A program made the translations under genes and the position numbers. The notes below the pieces were generated by a model. The model made no database searches. It was not told where the DNA came from and worked only from the letters and a program-made list of their open reading frames with translations. From Acrocarpospora corrugata (GTDB lineage Bacteria > Actinomycetota > Actinomycetes > Streptosporangiales > Streptosporangiaceae), in assembly GCF_009687845.1 (NCBI RefSeq), contig NZ_BLAD01000049.1:62001-126000 (forward strand): 64,000 nt of DNA, given 5' to 3'. Below, one piece after another: positions 53,491-62,554 of this stretch; position 1 is the first letter of the stretch; every line of letters begins with the position of its first letter.

Positions 53491-53973
53491 ATGAGTTACC
53501 GGGTGACCTTTGTGTGTACGGGGAACATCTGCCGGTCCCCGATGGCCGAACACATCCTGCGCCGACACGTCTCGGAAGCAAATCTGGACGTTCTCGTCGA
53601 CAGTTCAGGAACCGGCGGCTGGCACGTCGGCGACCCCGCTGACAAACGCACAGTCGCCACACTCCGACGCCACGGCTACACCTCAAAACACACAGCCCAA
53701 CAGTTCCGGCCCCTGTGGTTCAACCGATACGACCTGATCATCGCGCTCGACCAGGGCCACTATCGCGACCTCCGTTCAATGGCCCCCAATCCCGAGGACC
53801 GAGAGAAGGTCCGCCTGCTGCGCGAGTTCGACACGGCAGCCGACGGGCTTGACGTCCCGGATCCGTACTACGGCGGTCGCGCCGGCTTCGAACTCGTCCG
53901 AGACCAGATCGAGGCCGCCGTACCAGGCTTGCTCGAAGAGATCCGCAAGAACCTTCCGGCAGGGAGGGTCTAG
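53491..53973 (+). CDS. Low-molecular-weight protein tyrosine phosphatase
   Basis: This 160-residue phosphatase has the catalytic P-loop VCTGNICRSPMAE (Cys9, Arg15) and the general-acid region DVPDPYYGG. Length and motifs are complete. It dephosphorylates tyrosine, or in some bacteria arginine, residues. No kinase or exopolysaccharide genes are adjacent. Confidence 0.93.
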   Translation: MSYRVTFVCTGNICRSPMAEHILRRHVSEANLDVLVDSSGTGGWHVGDPADKRTVATLRRHGYTSKHTAQQFRPLWFNRYDLIIALDQGHYRDLRSMAPNPEDREKVRLLREFDTAADGLDVPDPYYGGRAGFELVRDQIEAAVPGLLEEIRKNLPAGRV

Positions 53974-54095
53974 GCCAGGTCTAGGCCCTGGAAGTTGGAA
54001 ACGGGAAACACTCTTGTGCACTTTGTGGAGCCTCTGAATCCTGACAAACTCTGATTGGCGGCGGCGCACCGGACGTCCTTGAGACGGAGCCAGTA

Positions 54096-55289
54096 GTGAC
54101 CTATCCGAACAGTTTTGGAGCCGTGCTCCATGAGCTGCGCGGAAAGGCGGACTGGACGCTCTCTCGGCTGGCCCGTGAGGTGTACTACAGCAAGGGACAC
54201 CTCAGCAAGATCGAAAATGGGCTAAAGGTGCCGTCGCCGGATCTGGCACGCCGATGCGATGCCGTACTGAAGGCCAATGGGGCGCTTATCGCGCTGGCGG
54301 CGAACGACGTCTCCGACCCCATCGAATCAGCCACGGCCGCGATTCGGCCGTTCGCGATTTCGATGTCGGTTACGGGGGCGGATATGCACACGGGTGAAGA
54401 GGCGGAAGGCGCGTCCCTCAGATTCTTCAGAGCGGCCTTCGACAGTGTCCGGCTGCTTGGCCAGACCGCTCATCCTCGGCTGGTGCTGCCCCTCGTGGTG
54501 ACCCAGACGGAGGCGTTGCAGGCTCTGGCAGGGCAGGCCGGAGGCCGTACCAGATTGGAGTGGTTGGCGCTGGCCGCGCGGTTCGCGGAGTATGCCGGGT
54601 GGATGGCGCAGGAGTCGGGGGACAACGAGGCCGCGCTGAGCTGGACCGAGCAGGCAGTGGCGATGGCGGCCCCCGGACCGGATCGGGACCTGGAGTCGTA
54701 CGCCAAGATTCGCCGAGCCCTGATCACCTTCTACAACAATGACGCCGCTCAGACGGTGGCCTTGGCCCGCCAGGCACAGCTGGGCACCAACGCTGCCAGA
54801 ATCCGCGGATTGGCCGCCCAACGTGAGGCGCAGGGCCACGCCCTCGCCGGCGATTACGACGCCTGCTTCCGATCACTGGACCAGGCCCGGGAACTGCTGG
54901 CCGACGCCGAGCAGTCCGAGGCGCCCGTCCTCGGCACGACGAACCTGCCGGATTCGGTCGCAATGATCACCGGTTGGTGCCTATACGACCTGGGCCGAGC
55001 CCGCGAAGCGGCCGAAGTGCTCGACCGCGAGTGCGCGCGACTGTCCCCGCACGCTCTGCGCACCCACGCCAGGTACGGCGTGCGCCGGGCCCGGGCCCAC
55101 GCCGCCGTCGGCGAGATCGACCACGCCTGCCAACTGACCGCGGAACTGCTCGACACAGTACGGCTGGTGCGATCGGCCACGATCGGCACCGACCTGCGGC
55201 AACTCGCGCACACCTTGCTGCGCTACCAGCAAAGTCCTTCGGTGCGGGCCCTGCACTCGCGACTCATGTCGTCGCTACGCCTGTCCTAA
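54096..55289 (+). CDS. XRE-family HTH regulator with TPR-like C-terminal domain
   Basis: This 397-residue protein has an N-terminal helix-turn-helix (SFGAVLHELRGKADWTLSRLAREVYYSKGHLSKIENGLKVP in the first 50 residues). Helical repeats follow from about 140 to the end (NEAALSWTEQAVAMAA...). This is the common actinobacterial transcription-factor type that senses peptides or partners through the repeats. GTG 54096 has GGAG nine bases upstream. It is followed after 35 bases by the TIR gene and may control that cassette (inference). Confidence 0.85.
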   Translation: MTYPNSFGAVLHELRGKADWTLSRLAREVYYSKGHLSKIENGLKVPSPDLARRCDAVLKANGALIALAANDVSDPIESATAAIRPFAISMSVTGADMHTGEEAEGASLRFFRAAFDSVRLLGQTAHPRLVLPLVVTQTEALQALAGQAGGRTRLEWLALAARFAEYAGWMAQESGDNEAALSWTEQAVAMAAPGPDRDLESYAKIRRALITFYNNDAAQTVALARQAQLGTNAARIRGLAAQREAQGHALAGDYDACFRSLDQARELLADAEQSEAPVLGTTNLPDSVAMITGWCLYDLGRAREAAEVLDRECARLSPHALRTHARYGVRRARAHAAVGEIDHACQLTAELLDTVRLVRSATIGTDLRQLAHTLLRYQQSPSVRALHSRLMSSLRLS

Positions 55290-55324
55290 ACGCATCTGAA
55301 TTCTCGATCCGAGGAGGATCCGTC

Positions 55325-55975
55325 ATGCCTGCTGTCTTCATCAACTACCGGACCGGTGACGGCGAGGACGTCGCCGTCACGCTGGACACCTATTTGTCCA
55401 ACAGGTTCGGTACCAACCTGATCTACCGGGCGAGCAAATCCATCGAACCCGGGCAGCGATACCCGATCCATCTGATCACCAATGTGCGTCGGAGTTCGGT
55501 CCTGCTGGCCGTCATCGGCTCCCGCTGGCTGACCGCACGGGCGGAGAACGGCAGGAGCCCCCTGTTCGACCCCGAGGACTGGGTCCGGACCGAGATCCTG
55601 GAGGCGTTCGCGCACAAGGTGACGGTGATCCCCGTTCTCGTCGGCAGGACCACCCGGCTCAACCCCGCCGATCTGCCGGACGAACTGGTGGACCTGGTCG
55701 AACACCAAACTGTGAAGTACGAGTCGACCAGCGCGGACGTGGACCTCGCCACGATCGCGGAACGGTTGATGCGCCAGATCCCGGAACTGGCTGACCGGAC
55801 TGCGGTGGACGACTCGCCTGGCCATCAGGCGACTGGCCAGCGCGGCGGAATCACCAACTTCGGCGACAACTCAGGAACGATCATGAACGAACCTACCGGT
55901 GTGTTCCATACAGGGAGCGGGTCGATGTACAACGCCCTTCCACCGGACTTCGACCTGTTCCGGCGCAGGACCTGA
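55325..55975 (+). CDS. TIR-domain protein with C-terminal amyloid-like signalling motif
   Basis: This 216-residue protein has a TIR domain at 1-160: FINYRTGDGED, the IYRASKSIEPGQRY loop, VLLAVIGSRWL, and catalytic-type Glu90 in WVRTEI. A linker (about 160-175) leads to a glycine/asparagine-rich tail, GGITNFGDNSGTIMNEPTG continuing into VFHTGSGSMYN, near residues 175-203. The segment PTGVFHTGSGSMYN recurs as PTGMFHTGPGSQFN at the start of the next protein. GGAGGATC precedes ATG 55325. Probably an NADase effector recruited by the neighbouring P-loop protein (inference). Confidence 0.82.
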   Translation: MPAVFINYRTGDGEDVAVTLDTYLSNRFGTNLIYRASKSIEPGQRYPIHLITNVRRSSVLLAVIGSRWLTARAENGRSPLFDPEDWVRTEILEAFAHKVTVIPVLVGRTTRLNPADLPDELVDLVEHQTVKYESTSADVDLATIAERLMRQIPELADRTAVDDSPGHQATGQRGGITNFGDNSGTIMNEPTGVFHTGSGSMYNALPPDFDLFRRRT

Positions 55976-55988
55976 ACTGGCGGACACG

Positions 55989-57905
55989 ATGGAATCCCAT
56001 CTCAACAACCCGACAGGGATGTTCCACACCGGCCCGGGGTCGCAGTTCAACTACTCGACGTACATCATCGAATCGGACGGCCGCCTGACCAGAAAATCCC
56101 GGCGGTTCACTGCGGAATATCTCAATTGGCTACAGCCGCGGTTTGTCCGCCCTCCTGGCTACGGCGCGGCCGAAACGCGATTGATCGATTCTCGCGCTGT
56201 GGTGGTGATCGGCCCTCCCGGCAGCGGGCGGCGAAGCGCAGCGTTACTGCTGCTCCACGGGCTGGAGAGATTCTCGGGCCCGCTAAAGGAGTTCACCCCG
56301 ATCGGCAAGGACGACATCGACCAATGGGACATGAAGATCGAGCCGGGGGACCGGATGCTACTCGACTTCACGAACTTCGATGAGGATGGATTCGCAGTAG
56401 TCCAGGACAAGCTGTCCTCGTCCCACGCCGCAGTGATCGAGAAACAGGCGTACATGGTCGCTGTGCTGCCGTACGGGATGGATGCGCCATTCCAGGCGGA
56501 ACTGATCCGGCTGATCAGTCGGATTGAGCGGCCATCCCCGATGATGGTCTTCCGGCGGCACCTCAGAGTTGATGGGATCAAGCCCGATGATGCCGCGACC
56601 GCCGAGATCGAGGCGGAGTTGCGCAGCTGGGAGATGCGGCGGGTGGACCGGCTGGCAGGTCTCGTCAGAGACGCACGTGCGGGCGCACCTGATCAAGCCC
56701 TGGGGTTCTGGCTCGCGCAAGCGATGGCTGCACTGACTGCGGGGAACAGCACGGTCTCGAATGCGGTCAAGTCGATCAGGTCGGGCTTGCTCCGTGCGTT
56801 GCTGCTATCAGCGGCGATGCTCCACGGGGCACACGCCGATGTCGTGTTCCATGCGGCTCAGCGCCTTCTCGCGGGGACCGACTATCCCGACACCGGTACT
56901 CCGGCGCTGGACGAAAGCGGCCTTACCGAGCATTTCGGGGAGCTGAAGATCGCCAGGCTGCCCGATGGCGCGGTCCGTTTCGACGCACTCGGCTACGACG
57001 CGGCGGTGCGCGCCTACTTCTGGCGCGACCATCTCAAGATGCGCGAGGCGCTGCGCGATTGGGTTGGCGACCTGATCAGGCTGACCGGCCTGACCGGAGG
57101 AGATCGTCAGCGCCTGGTCACGCGCTTCGCTGAACAGTGCCTGGAGGTGGCACAGCCAGGCGACCTGATCTGGCTGGTCGAACGCTGGACGTCGCGCGGA
57201 AGCCCGGCCTGGCTGCTGCCGTATGCCGCGCAGGCACTGGAACTGGGGTTGCGGCACGAGCGGTTCGGCATCAGTTTCCGCCGGAAGGCACTGGAATGGG
57301 GGAAGCTCCCGCGGCTGGCCCCTGAACTCGGACGGGTACTCGTCGCGACCTGCGCCACAGTGGTCTCCGATACGCACCCTGAGCAGGCCCTGACCCGCCT
57401 CCATCACCTGGCCCGCCAGTCCGATGACAGCATCGCGGCGATGGCACGGACGTCGCTGTCGCTACTGACCCAGGATGTCCGGCTGCGCAAGGAGCTGTTC
57501 CGCCGCCTTTCGGTGGGCAAGCTATCGGCGAAGGAAGCCGACTTCGAGTTGTTCCTGGTCGCGGCCGAACCGGTCGTGATCGTGTCCGTACTCGCGGACG
57601 AGAACGGGAGAGCTTGGGTCGTCGAATGCTGGCGCTCCATGATGACCACGAAGTCACCGGCCTACTGGCGTGAGCTGGTCCATCACTGGCTGGCCGCGTC
57701 AGGCACCGACCTCGACGGAGAGCGGCTTCTGGACACGCTCGTCCTGGCGGCAACTCAAGCCGGCAGGGCACTCGGGGACCTGTACGGCATTGCCCTCCGC
57801 TGGGCGTACCTTCGCGGCCCGGAAACCGCCCGCAGACACGAGATCGCTACCCGGCTCTGGCGGAAGATCGATGCCGCTCAGGGCGTGGACGTCGTCACGG
57901 GATGA
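55989..57905 (+). CDS. P-loop NTPase-like protein with N-terminal amyloid-like motif
   Basis: This 638-residue protein starts MESHLNNPTGMFHTGPGSQFN, sharing its motif (residues 8-21) with the tail of the TIR protein. A P-loop-like VVVIGPPGSGRRS lies near 75, where Arg-Arg replaces the usual Gly-Lys, and RMLLDFTNFDEDG serves as a Walker B-like segment. The C-terminal 350 residues are helical without a recognised repeat family. The position, 13 bases after the TIR gene, suggests a STAND-like sensor for the TIR effector. The ribosome binding site is weak; ATG 55989 is chosen because it includes the motif. Confidence 0.72.
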   Translation: MESHLNNPTGMFHTGPGSQFNYSTYIIESDGRLTRKSRRFTAEYLNWLQPRFVRPPGYGAAETRLIDSRAVVVIGPPGSGRRSAALLLLHGLERFSGPLKEFTPIGKDDIDQWDMKIEPGDRMLLDFTNFDEDGFAVVQDKLSSSHAAVIEKQAYMVAVLPYGMDAPFQAELIRLISRIERPSPMMVFRRHLRVDGIKPDDAATAEIEAELRSWEMRRVDRLAGLVRDARAGAPDQALGFWLAQAMAALTAGNSTVSNAVKSIRSGLLRALLLSAAMLHGAHADVVFHAAQRLLAGTDYPDTGTPALDESGLTEHFGELKIARLPDGAVRFDALGYDAAVRAYFWRDHLKMREALRDWVGDLIRLTGLTGGDRQRLVTRFAEQCLEVAQPGDLIWLVERWTSRGSPAWLLPYAAQALELGLRHERFGISFRRKALEWGKLPRLAPELGRVLVATCATVVSDTHPEQALTRLHHLARQSDDSIAAMARTSLSLLTQDVRLRKELFRRLSVGKLSAKEADFELFLVAAEPVVIVSVLADENGRAWVVECWRSMMTTKSPAYWRELVHHWLAASGTDLDGERLLDTLVLAATQAGRALGDLYGIALRWAYLRGPETARRHEIATRLWRKIDAAQGVDVVTG

Positions 57906-57912
57906 GGATGAC

Positions 57913-58956
57913 ATGACGACCCGTACAAAGAACGTGTCCTTTGCCTCGCTTGTGGCAGGGATGTCATTGCTGCTGATCGCCAGCCTGATCTTCAGCTGGC
58001 CGCTGTGGGCCTGGTTGCTGCTCGTCGGGGGGCTGGCCCTTCTCGCCGTCGTGTCCTTACGCCGGCCCGCGTATGATTCGCGCTCTGAGCGTGGTCCTGA
58101 GGAAGAGGTCATCCCGCCGCCGTTGCCGTACGAGCAGCAGACGATCGAGCGGGTGTCGTTGCCGAGCGCGGTACCGCACTACAGTTTCCACTTCTCCGCC
58201 ACCGTGTATCATCGTGGGACGGAGCGGGCGGTCGGCGTCTTTCGGCCGAGCCTGGCCGCGCTGGCTCTGGACGATGTTCTTTCCCGCGCCCGTGCGACAG
58301 CCGAGAACGAAACACCCGAAAAGTACTCGTTAGTCCGTCAGCAGCTCACCCACCGGCTCGGTGTTCCGCGAACCGATCGCACCGGTCTCGTGGAGATCGT
58401 GGTCACCGACATCACCCTGGTCCTCTCCGACTCTGACACCGCCAGGCTCGAAGCCATGGCGGATGTGCGCAAGGACGAGGAACTTCACGAACTCCAGCGC
58501 CAACGGGAGATTCGCGACCGGAGCTACCTCAGTGACGACGTCCTGAAGAGTCCTGGGGCGGCCGTGGTGTGGTGGCTGACGAAGAACGCGAACCAGGTCG
58601 ACACCGCGGTCAATCTGATCGGCACTCTCGCGCAACTTTCTGCGGCAGCCAACGACGACGACGTTTCCGCGCCATTCCTCCACATGGCACCCTTTCCGCC
58701 ACCAACCGTTGAGCTCAACGGGTCCTCCGCACCCCCACCGCCCAAGACCTTGATTGACAGCCTTCGAGAGCTGATGAGGCAACTGGACTTGGACCCTGAG
58801 GCCGTCGAACCCTTCGTGCACCGGTTCGCCCAGTACGTCCGGGCGGCTGGTCGAGCAGACGAGGCTGATCAGATTCTGAAGGAGTTCGATCTGCTCCCGG
58901 ATCCGGAGGACTGGGAAACCGAGGACGATCCCGCCGAGCCGGAGGAAACCGACTGA
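57913..58956 (+). CDS. Two-helix membrane protein of the TIR cassette
   Basis: This 347-residue protein has two N-terminal membrane helices (SLVAGMSLLLIASLIF and LWAWLLLVGGLALLAVVSL). A cytoplasmic domain follows, with a band-7/SPFH-like appearance (TDRTGLVEIVVTDITLVLSD, then LHELQRQREIRDRSYL), and an acidic end EDWETEDDPAEPEETD. It starts seven bases after the P-loop gene, so it belongs to the same operon. Family not recognised; it may anchor the system at the membrane. Confidence 0.65.
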   Translation: MTTRTKNVSFASLVAGMSLLLIASLIFSWPLWAWLLLVGGLALLAVVSLRRPAYDSRSERGPEEEVIPPPLPYEQQTIERVSLPSAVPHYSFHFSATVYHRGTERAVGVFRPSLAALALDDVLSRARATAENETPEKYSLVRQQLTHRLGVPRTDRTGLVEIVVTDITLVLSDSDTARLEAMADVRKDEELHELQRQREIRDRSYLSDDVLKSPGAAVVWWLTKNANQVDTAVNLIGTLAQLSAAANDDDVSAPFLHMAPFPPPTVELNGSSAPPPPKTLIDSLRELMRQLDLDPEAVEPFVHRFAQYVRAAGRADEADQILKEFDLLPDPEDWETEDDPAEPEETD

Positions 58957-58976
58957 TTCTGATGTGAGAACGGGCG

Positions 58977-58995
58977 TGACACCCAACTGGTGTCA
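58977..58995. terminator. Short hairpin at the convergent junction
   Basis: TGACACC and GGTGTCA pair across a five-base loop, and the right arm includes the stop codon of the minus-strand gene. A weak shared terminator is likely. Confidence 0.45.
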
Positions 58996-59547
58996 GGCGG
59001 TGGTGACGGCTCCTGGGGGTCCGCGCCTGCGTAGCGCGTACTGGAGCAGGACCGGATGGAGGATGTCCGGTTCGGTGCGCGGTGTCGCGGTTGGGTGCTC
59101 GGGGAACCGCTGGGCGGAGAGGATGACGAGCGTCAGTCGTACGAGCAGGCGGCGGAGGAGCTCCCACAACACGCGTTCGCCGCGGGCCAGCCAGAGCGCG
59201 GTCAAGCCGGCGGCCCAGCCGTGCAGGACGAGCATTCCCAGACCGGGCACCAATCCGGCGTGGGCGTGGTGCGCGCCGGGGATCGCGTGCGCCAGCGAGA
59301 ACATCACATGCAGCACAGCCTGCAGACCGACGAGCAACGGGAGGATCACGCCCAGCGTGTGCTCGCGCCCAGCCAGCGGAAGCGCCGTCAAACAGCCCAG
59401 GCCCAGCGCGATCACGAGCATGGGACCGGAGACCGAGCCCCCGGCGAACAGGTGCGCGAATGCCGCCAACCCCGTCGACACCACAGCAAAGACCGCTGAG
59501 CGGACGAGCCGGAATGACGGAGAGACGGCCATGATGCGGACAATCAT
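58993..59547 (-). CDS. Small polytopic membrane protein, function unknown
   Basis: This protein of about 184 residues has four or five membrane helices and a histidine cluster on one loop (SLAHAIPGAHHAHAGLVPG), then a helix and a basic cytoplasmic tail. Similar proteins occur near copper-related genes in actinobacteria, as I recall, but no assignment is possible. ATG 59547 is chosen; ATG 59532 (MAVSPSF) is the alternative. Confidence 0.6.
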   Translation of the reverse strand: MIVRIMAVSPSFRLVRSAVFAVVSTGLAAFAHLFAGGSVSGPMLVIALGLGCLTALPLAGREHTLGVILPLLVGLQAVLHVMFSLAHAIPGAHHAHAGLVPGLGMLVLHGWAAGLTALWLARGERVLWELLRRLLVRLTLVILSAQRFPEHPTATPRTEPDILHPVLLQYALRRRGPPGAVTTA

Positions 59548-59615
59548 TCCACGACGACCCCGCGCCTTCCAATCCGCCAGGTGGGCGGACTCGCCAAAGG
59601 CGGAATGGTGAAATT

Positions 59616-59969
59616 TCAGGCTTCGCGGGCGTCGAGGAGTTCGTCCCAGTGGTCTTCGGTCCAGGCGCACATGGCCGCGAGGGGTTCGAGAATGCTGCGG
59701 CCGAGGGGTGTCAGGTCGTATTCGACTCGCTGAACTGGGGTGGTGTGGACGTGGCGGAGGATGAGGCCGTCGCGTTCGAGGGTTCGGAGTGACTGCGTGA
59801 GGACCTTTGCGGTGATGGTTCGCAATGGGATTCGCAGTTCTGAGAAGCGGCGTGGGCCGTGTTCAAGGCATCGAATGATCATGCCAGCCCATTTGTCGCC
59901 GATGCGAAATGGCACGACTTCCGACGGGCAGATCTCATCGAACATGTCCGGATCAAGAGGTTCTCTCAC
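59616..59969 (-). CDS. HxlR-family transcriptional regulator
   Basis: This 117-residue winged-helix protein has the HxlR pattern MFDEICPSEVVPFRIGDKW, RRFSELRIPLRTITAKVLTQSLRTLERDGL and YDLTPLGRSI. The single cysteine in DEICPS is the redox or aldehyde-sensing residue in many members. The GTG at 59969 is taken as start; ATG 59945 is an alternative. It is divergent from an NmrA-like reductase, and a near-palindrome lies between them. Confidence 0.87.
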   Translation of the reverse strand: MREPLDPDMFDEICPSEVVPFRIGDKWAGMIIRCLEHGPRRFSELRIPLRTITAKVLTQSLRTLERDGLILRHVHTTPVQRVEYDLTPLGRSILEPLAAMCAWTEDHWDELLDAREA

Positions 59970-59995
59970 GGTTTCACGGTAGCCGGTATCCCGTC

Positions 59996-60009
59996 GGTAA
60001 CCGGTTGCC
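59996..60009. promoter_or_regulatory. Near-palindrome GGTAACCGGTTGCC, candidate HxlR operator
   Basis: A 14-base palindrome with one mismatch lies midway in the gap between divergent HxlR and NmrA-like genes. A related GGTAGCCGGTA sequence is just upstream at 59978-59988. Confidence 0.5.
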
Positions 60010-60054
60010 CGGATAGCTTCCGAGGCACTGAATCCAGCTGCGGAGGTACGCGAG

Positions 60055-60678
60055 ATGGGGAAGATCGTAGTTTTCGGCGCGGGGGGCCGAGCGGGGGGCG
60101 CGGCCGTGCGGGAGGCTCTGCGGCGCGGCCATGCGGTCACCGGAGTGGTCCGCGATCCTGCGAAAGCCGCGGACGGCATGCGGATTGTCGCCGGTGACGT
60201 CACGGACGCGGAGAGCGTTGCCGAGCATGCCAAGGGCCATGACGCCGCGATCTGTGCGGTCTATGACGCCAACGTGGAACCTGAGATCTTCTACGCGGGC
60301 ACCTCGCGTGCGCTGGTCGAAGGGCTCGATCAGGCGGGCGTCGGTCGGCTGGTGGTCGTGGGCCTGGCGTCGATCCTGGAGACCGCGTCAGGCGCGCTTC
60401 TGATGGATACGCCCGACTACCCGCAGGCGTACCGAACCTTTTATCTGGGCCACGCCGCGGGCACGGCTGTTCTTCGGGAGAGCACCACCGCACTCGACTG
60501 GCTGGTCCTCAGCCCGGCGGGCGACTTCGATCACACCAACGTCGACGCGGGCAGCTACCGCGTAGCGCCGGCCGACGCCGGCAGCCGCATCTCCTACGCC
60601 ACCCTCGCCACCGCAATCCTGGACGAAATCGACAACCCAACCCACCACCGAACCCACATCGGCATCGAGACCGCCTGA
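60055..60678 (+). CDS. NmrA/SDR-like NAD(P)-binding protein
   Basis: This 207-residue atypical short-chain reductase has the Rossmann motif VVFGAGGRAGGAAVREALRRGH and an NADP-type VVRDPAK, followed by GDVTDAESV. The family (YwnB/BlvrB-like) reduces flavins or quinones, or acts as a redox sensor. The divergent HxlR gene is its probable regulator, a common pair. ATG 60055 with GGAGG upstream. Confidence 0.88.
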   Translation: MGKIVVFGAGGRAGGAAVREALRRGHAVTGVVRDPAKAADGMRIVAGDVTDAESVAEHAKGHDAAICAVYDANVEPEIFYAGTSRALVEGLDQAGVGRLVVVGLASILETASGALLMDTPDYPQAYRTFYLGHAAGTAVLRESTTALDWLVLSPAGDFDHTNVDAGSYRVAPADAGSRISYATLATAILDEIDNPTHHRTHIGIETA

Positions 60679-60750
60679 AGCGACGATCATCCACCGCCCC
60701 CCAGCAGCGGCACCGCATGCGGGTGCGCGAGCAGCATCCGCCACAAGAGT

Positions 60751-61782
60751 TCAGCGTAGGTCGAACAGCCACCACGCGCGCGCCGCCCGGAGTGCACGCT
60801 CGACGAGCAGGCAGGAGGCCACGAGCAGCGCCGTCACGACGACCGGGTATGTCACCGCGAGTACGGTCTGCGCCGCAGGTCCGGCCTGGGACATCGGCCC
60901 GGACACGGCCACATGCAGCAGCGCCAGCAGCGGCATGTGGATGACGTAGATCGGGAGCGTCCGCCGGCCCAGCCAGGCCAGGGCCGTGCCGACGCCCTGC
61001 CACCGGGCGACCAGCGGGGCCGCGCTGAGGCCGAACACCATCGCGATCAGCGAGACCATCGGCCACACCGTCGGGATGTGCTGGCTGGCGGTGACGACCA
61101 TGGCCAGCAACGCGACGCCGTACACCGCGCCGATGGCGCCCACTCGCCGCCACGTCGCGGCGGCGATCAGCCGCTCGGCGTGCGGGCGCAGATGTAGTCC
61201 GAGCAGGAAGAACATGAAGTTCTGGAGCAGCGATCCCCGGTTGCCCGGCGTGGCGATCAGTTCGGCGGCGGCCACGACCGCCAGCACGGCGGCGGCGCCG
61301 AGCATGATCGGGACGGGGATGCGCTTCAGCGCCTTGGCGACCACGAAGTAGAGGGCGAGCGCGTACAGGTACCACAGGTTGGGTGGTGTGATCGTGAGCT
61401 GTTCCACGAACTGGCCCACGCTGTGCGCGCTGAGGGTGTCGAAGCTCGGCGTGAACCACGTGATCGCGGTGTGGATGACCATCCAGACCAGGTAGAGGTA
61501 CAGGAACTTGGCGACCCGCGAGCGGACGACCACGCGCCAGGGGCGGTGGAAGGCGTTCAACGCGAACATGCCGGAAATAGTGAAGAACAGCGGCATCCGC
61601 AGCGTCATCAGCTGGTCCCCGACGAATCCCCACGCGGCCGGGATCGGCGCGTCGATCCGCCAGTCCACCTGGAGGTAGTGCTTGTTGACCGCGTGCCAGA
61701 GCACCACGAGCAGGATGCAGACACCTTTTGCGACATCGGCCCACATCGCCCTGGACACCTTGACGCTTGCCGTCGTTGCCAT
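60751..61782 (-). CDS. Acyltransferase-3 family membrane protein
   Basis: This 343-residue protein has about ten membrane helices and the family opening WADVAKGVCILLVVLWHAVN, where the His is the catalytic residue. Other features are FTISGMFA, PPNLWYLYALALYFV and LPIYVIHMPLLAL. OafA/WecH-type enzymes move acetyl or succinyl groups to surface sugars or peptides. The substrate is unknown. GGGCGGAG precedes ATG 61782. Confidence 0.88.
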   Translation of the reverse strand: MATTASVKVSRAMWADVAKGVCILLVVLWHAVNKHYLQVDWRIDAPIPAAWGFVGDQLMTLRMPLFFTISGMFALNAFHRPWRVVVRSRVAKFLYLYLVWMVIHTAITWFTPSFDTLSAHSVGQFVEQLTITPPNLWYLYALALYFVVAKALKRIPVPIMLGAAAVLAVVAAAELIATPGNRGSLLQNFMFFLLGLHLRPHAERLIAAATWRRVGAIGAVYGVALLAMVVTASQHIPTVWPMVSLIAMVFGLSAAPLVARWQGVGTALAWLGRRTLPIYVIHMPLLALLHVAVSGPMSQAGPAAQTVLAVTYPVVVTALLVASCLLVERALRAARAWWLFDLR

Positions 61783-61957
61783 CTCCGCTCCGCCCTTCCT
61801 GGCTGGTTAGGGCAACTTTGTGCTGGTACGGCGGCGATGAGGATGGCGGCATACGCAGTGCGGAAAAATGCACGCCCGGGGAGCGATGAGTTCGGCGGAG
61901 CGCCGGGATCTGTCTGGATGAGTGGCCGCACCCGCGGCCCTGGATCCGGAGGACACC

Positions 61958-62554
61958 ATGCACCAGAACCACCCCGCGCCGATCAGCGGACTGCTGGAGC
62001 GCGGCTTCGAGACCACCACGTCCCTGCTGGCCTCAGTCCCGGCGGACGGCTGGGACCGGCCGAGTCCCTGCGCCGACTGGACGGTCCGCCAGGTCGGCAA
62101 TCACCTGGCCGGCGGGCTCACCCTGCTGGCGCGGGTCGCGAACGGGGAGCCGGTCGCGCCCGAGGAGCACGACCCCCGGCTGACGTCCGGCACCGACCAC
62201 CTGGGCAGTGATCCCGCGGCGTCGTTCGCGGCCGTTGCCGAACGCTGCCTCGCGGCCTTCGGCGCCCCCGGCGCACTGGAGCGAATCGTCTCGTTCGCGG
62301 CCGGTCCCGTCCCCGCGGCGGTGCTGGCCGACGTCTGCCTGCTGGAGTCACTGGTGCACGGCTGGGACATCGCGTCCGGCGCACAGGTCTCCTTCAAGCC
62401 CGAGGACGCGGTGCTCGACGCGGTAACCGCCTTCAGCCAGCGAGCCATCGGCGCGGAAAACCGCGCCAACGGCCAGTTCGGACCCGCCCTAACCGCGGCA
62501 CCGGCGGACCCACCGCTCACGAGCCTGCTGGCCCACCTGGGACGACAGGCCTGA
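61958..62554 (+). CDS. TIGR03086-type DinB/mycothiol-dependent-like protein
   Basis: This 198-residue protein of the maleylpyruvate isomerase N-terminal-like group has TVRQVGNHLAGGLTLLARV and a second half with LESLVHGWDIASGA. The family is mainly actinobacterial and related to mycothiol S-transferases. The metal-binding histidines of the DinB fold are partly present (NHLAG, VHGWD). GGAGG precedes ATG 61958. The 3' end is part of the repeat that continues downstream. Confidence 0.85.
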   Translation: MHQNHPAPISGLLERGFETTTSLLASVPADGWDRPSPCADWTVRQVGNHLAGGLTLLARVANGEPVAPEEHDPRLTSGTDHLGSDPAASFAAVAERCLAAFGAPGALERIVSFAAGPVPAAVLADVCLLESLVHGWDIASGAQVSFKPEDAVLDAVTAFSQRAIGAENRANGQFGPALTAAPADPPLTSLLAHLGRQA

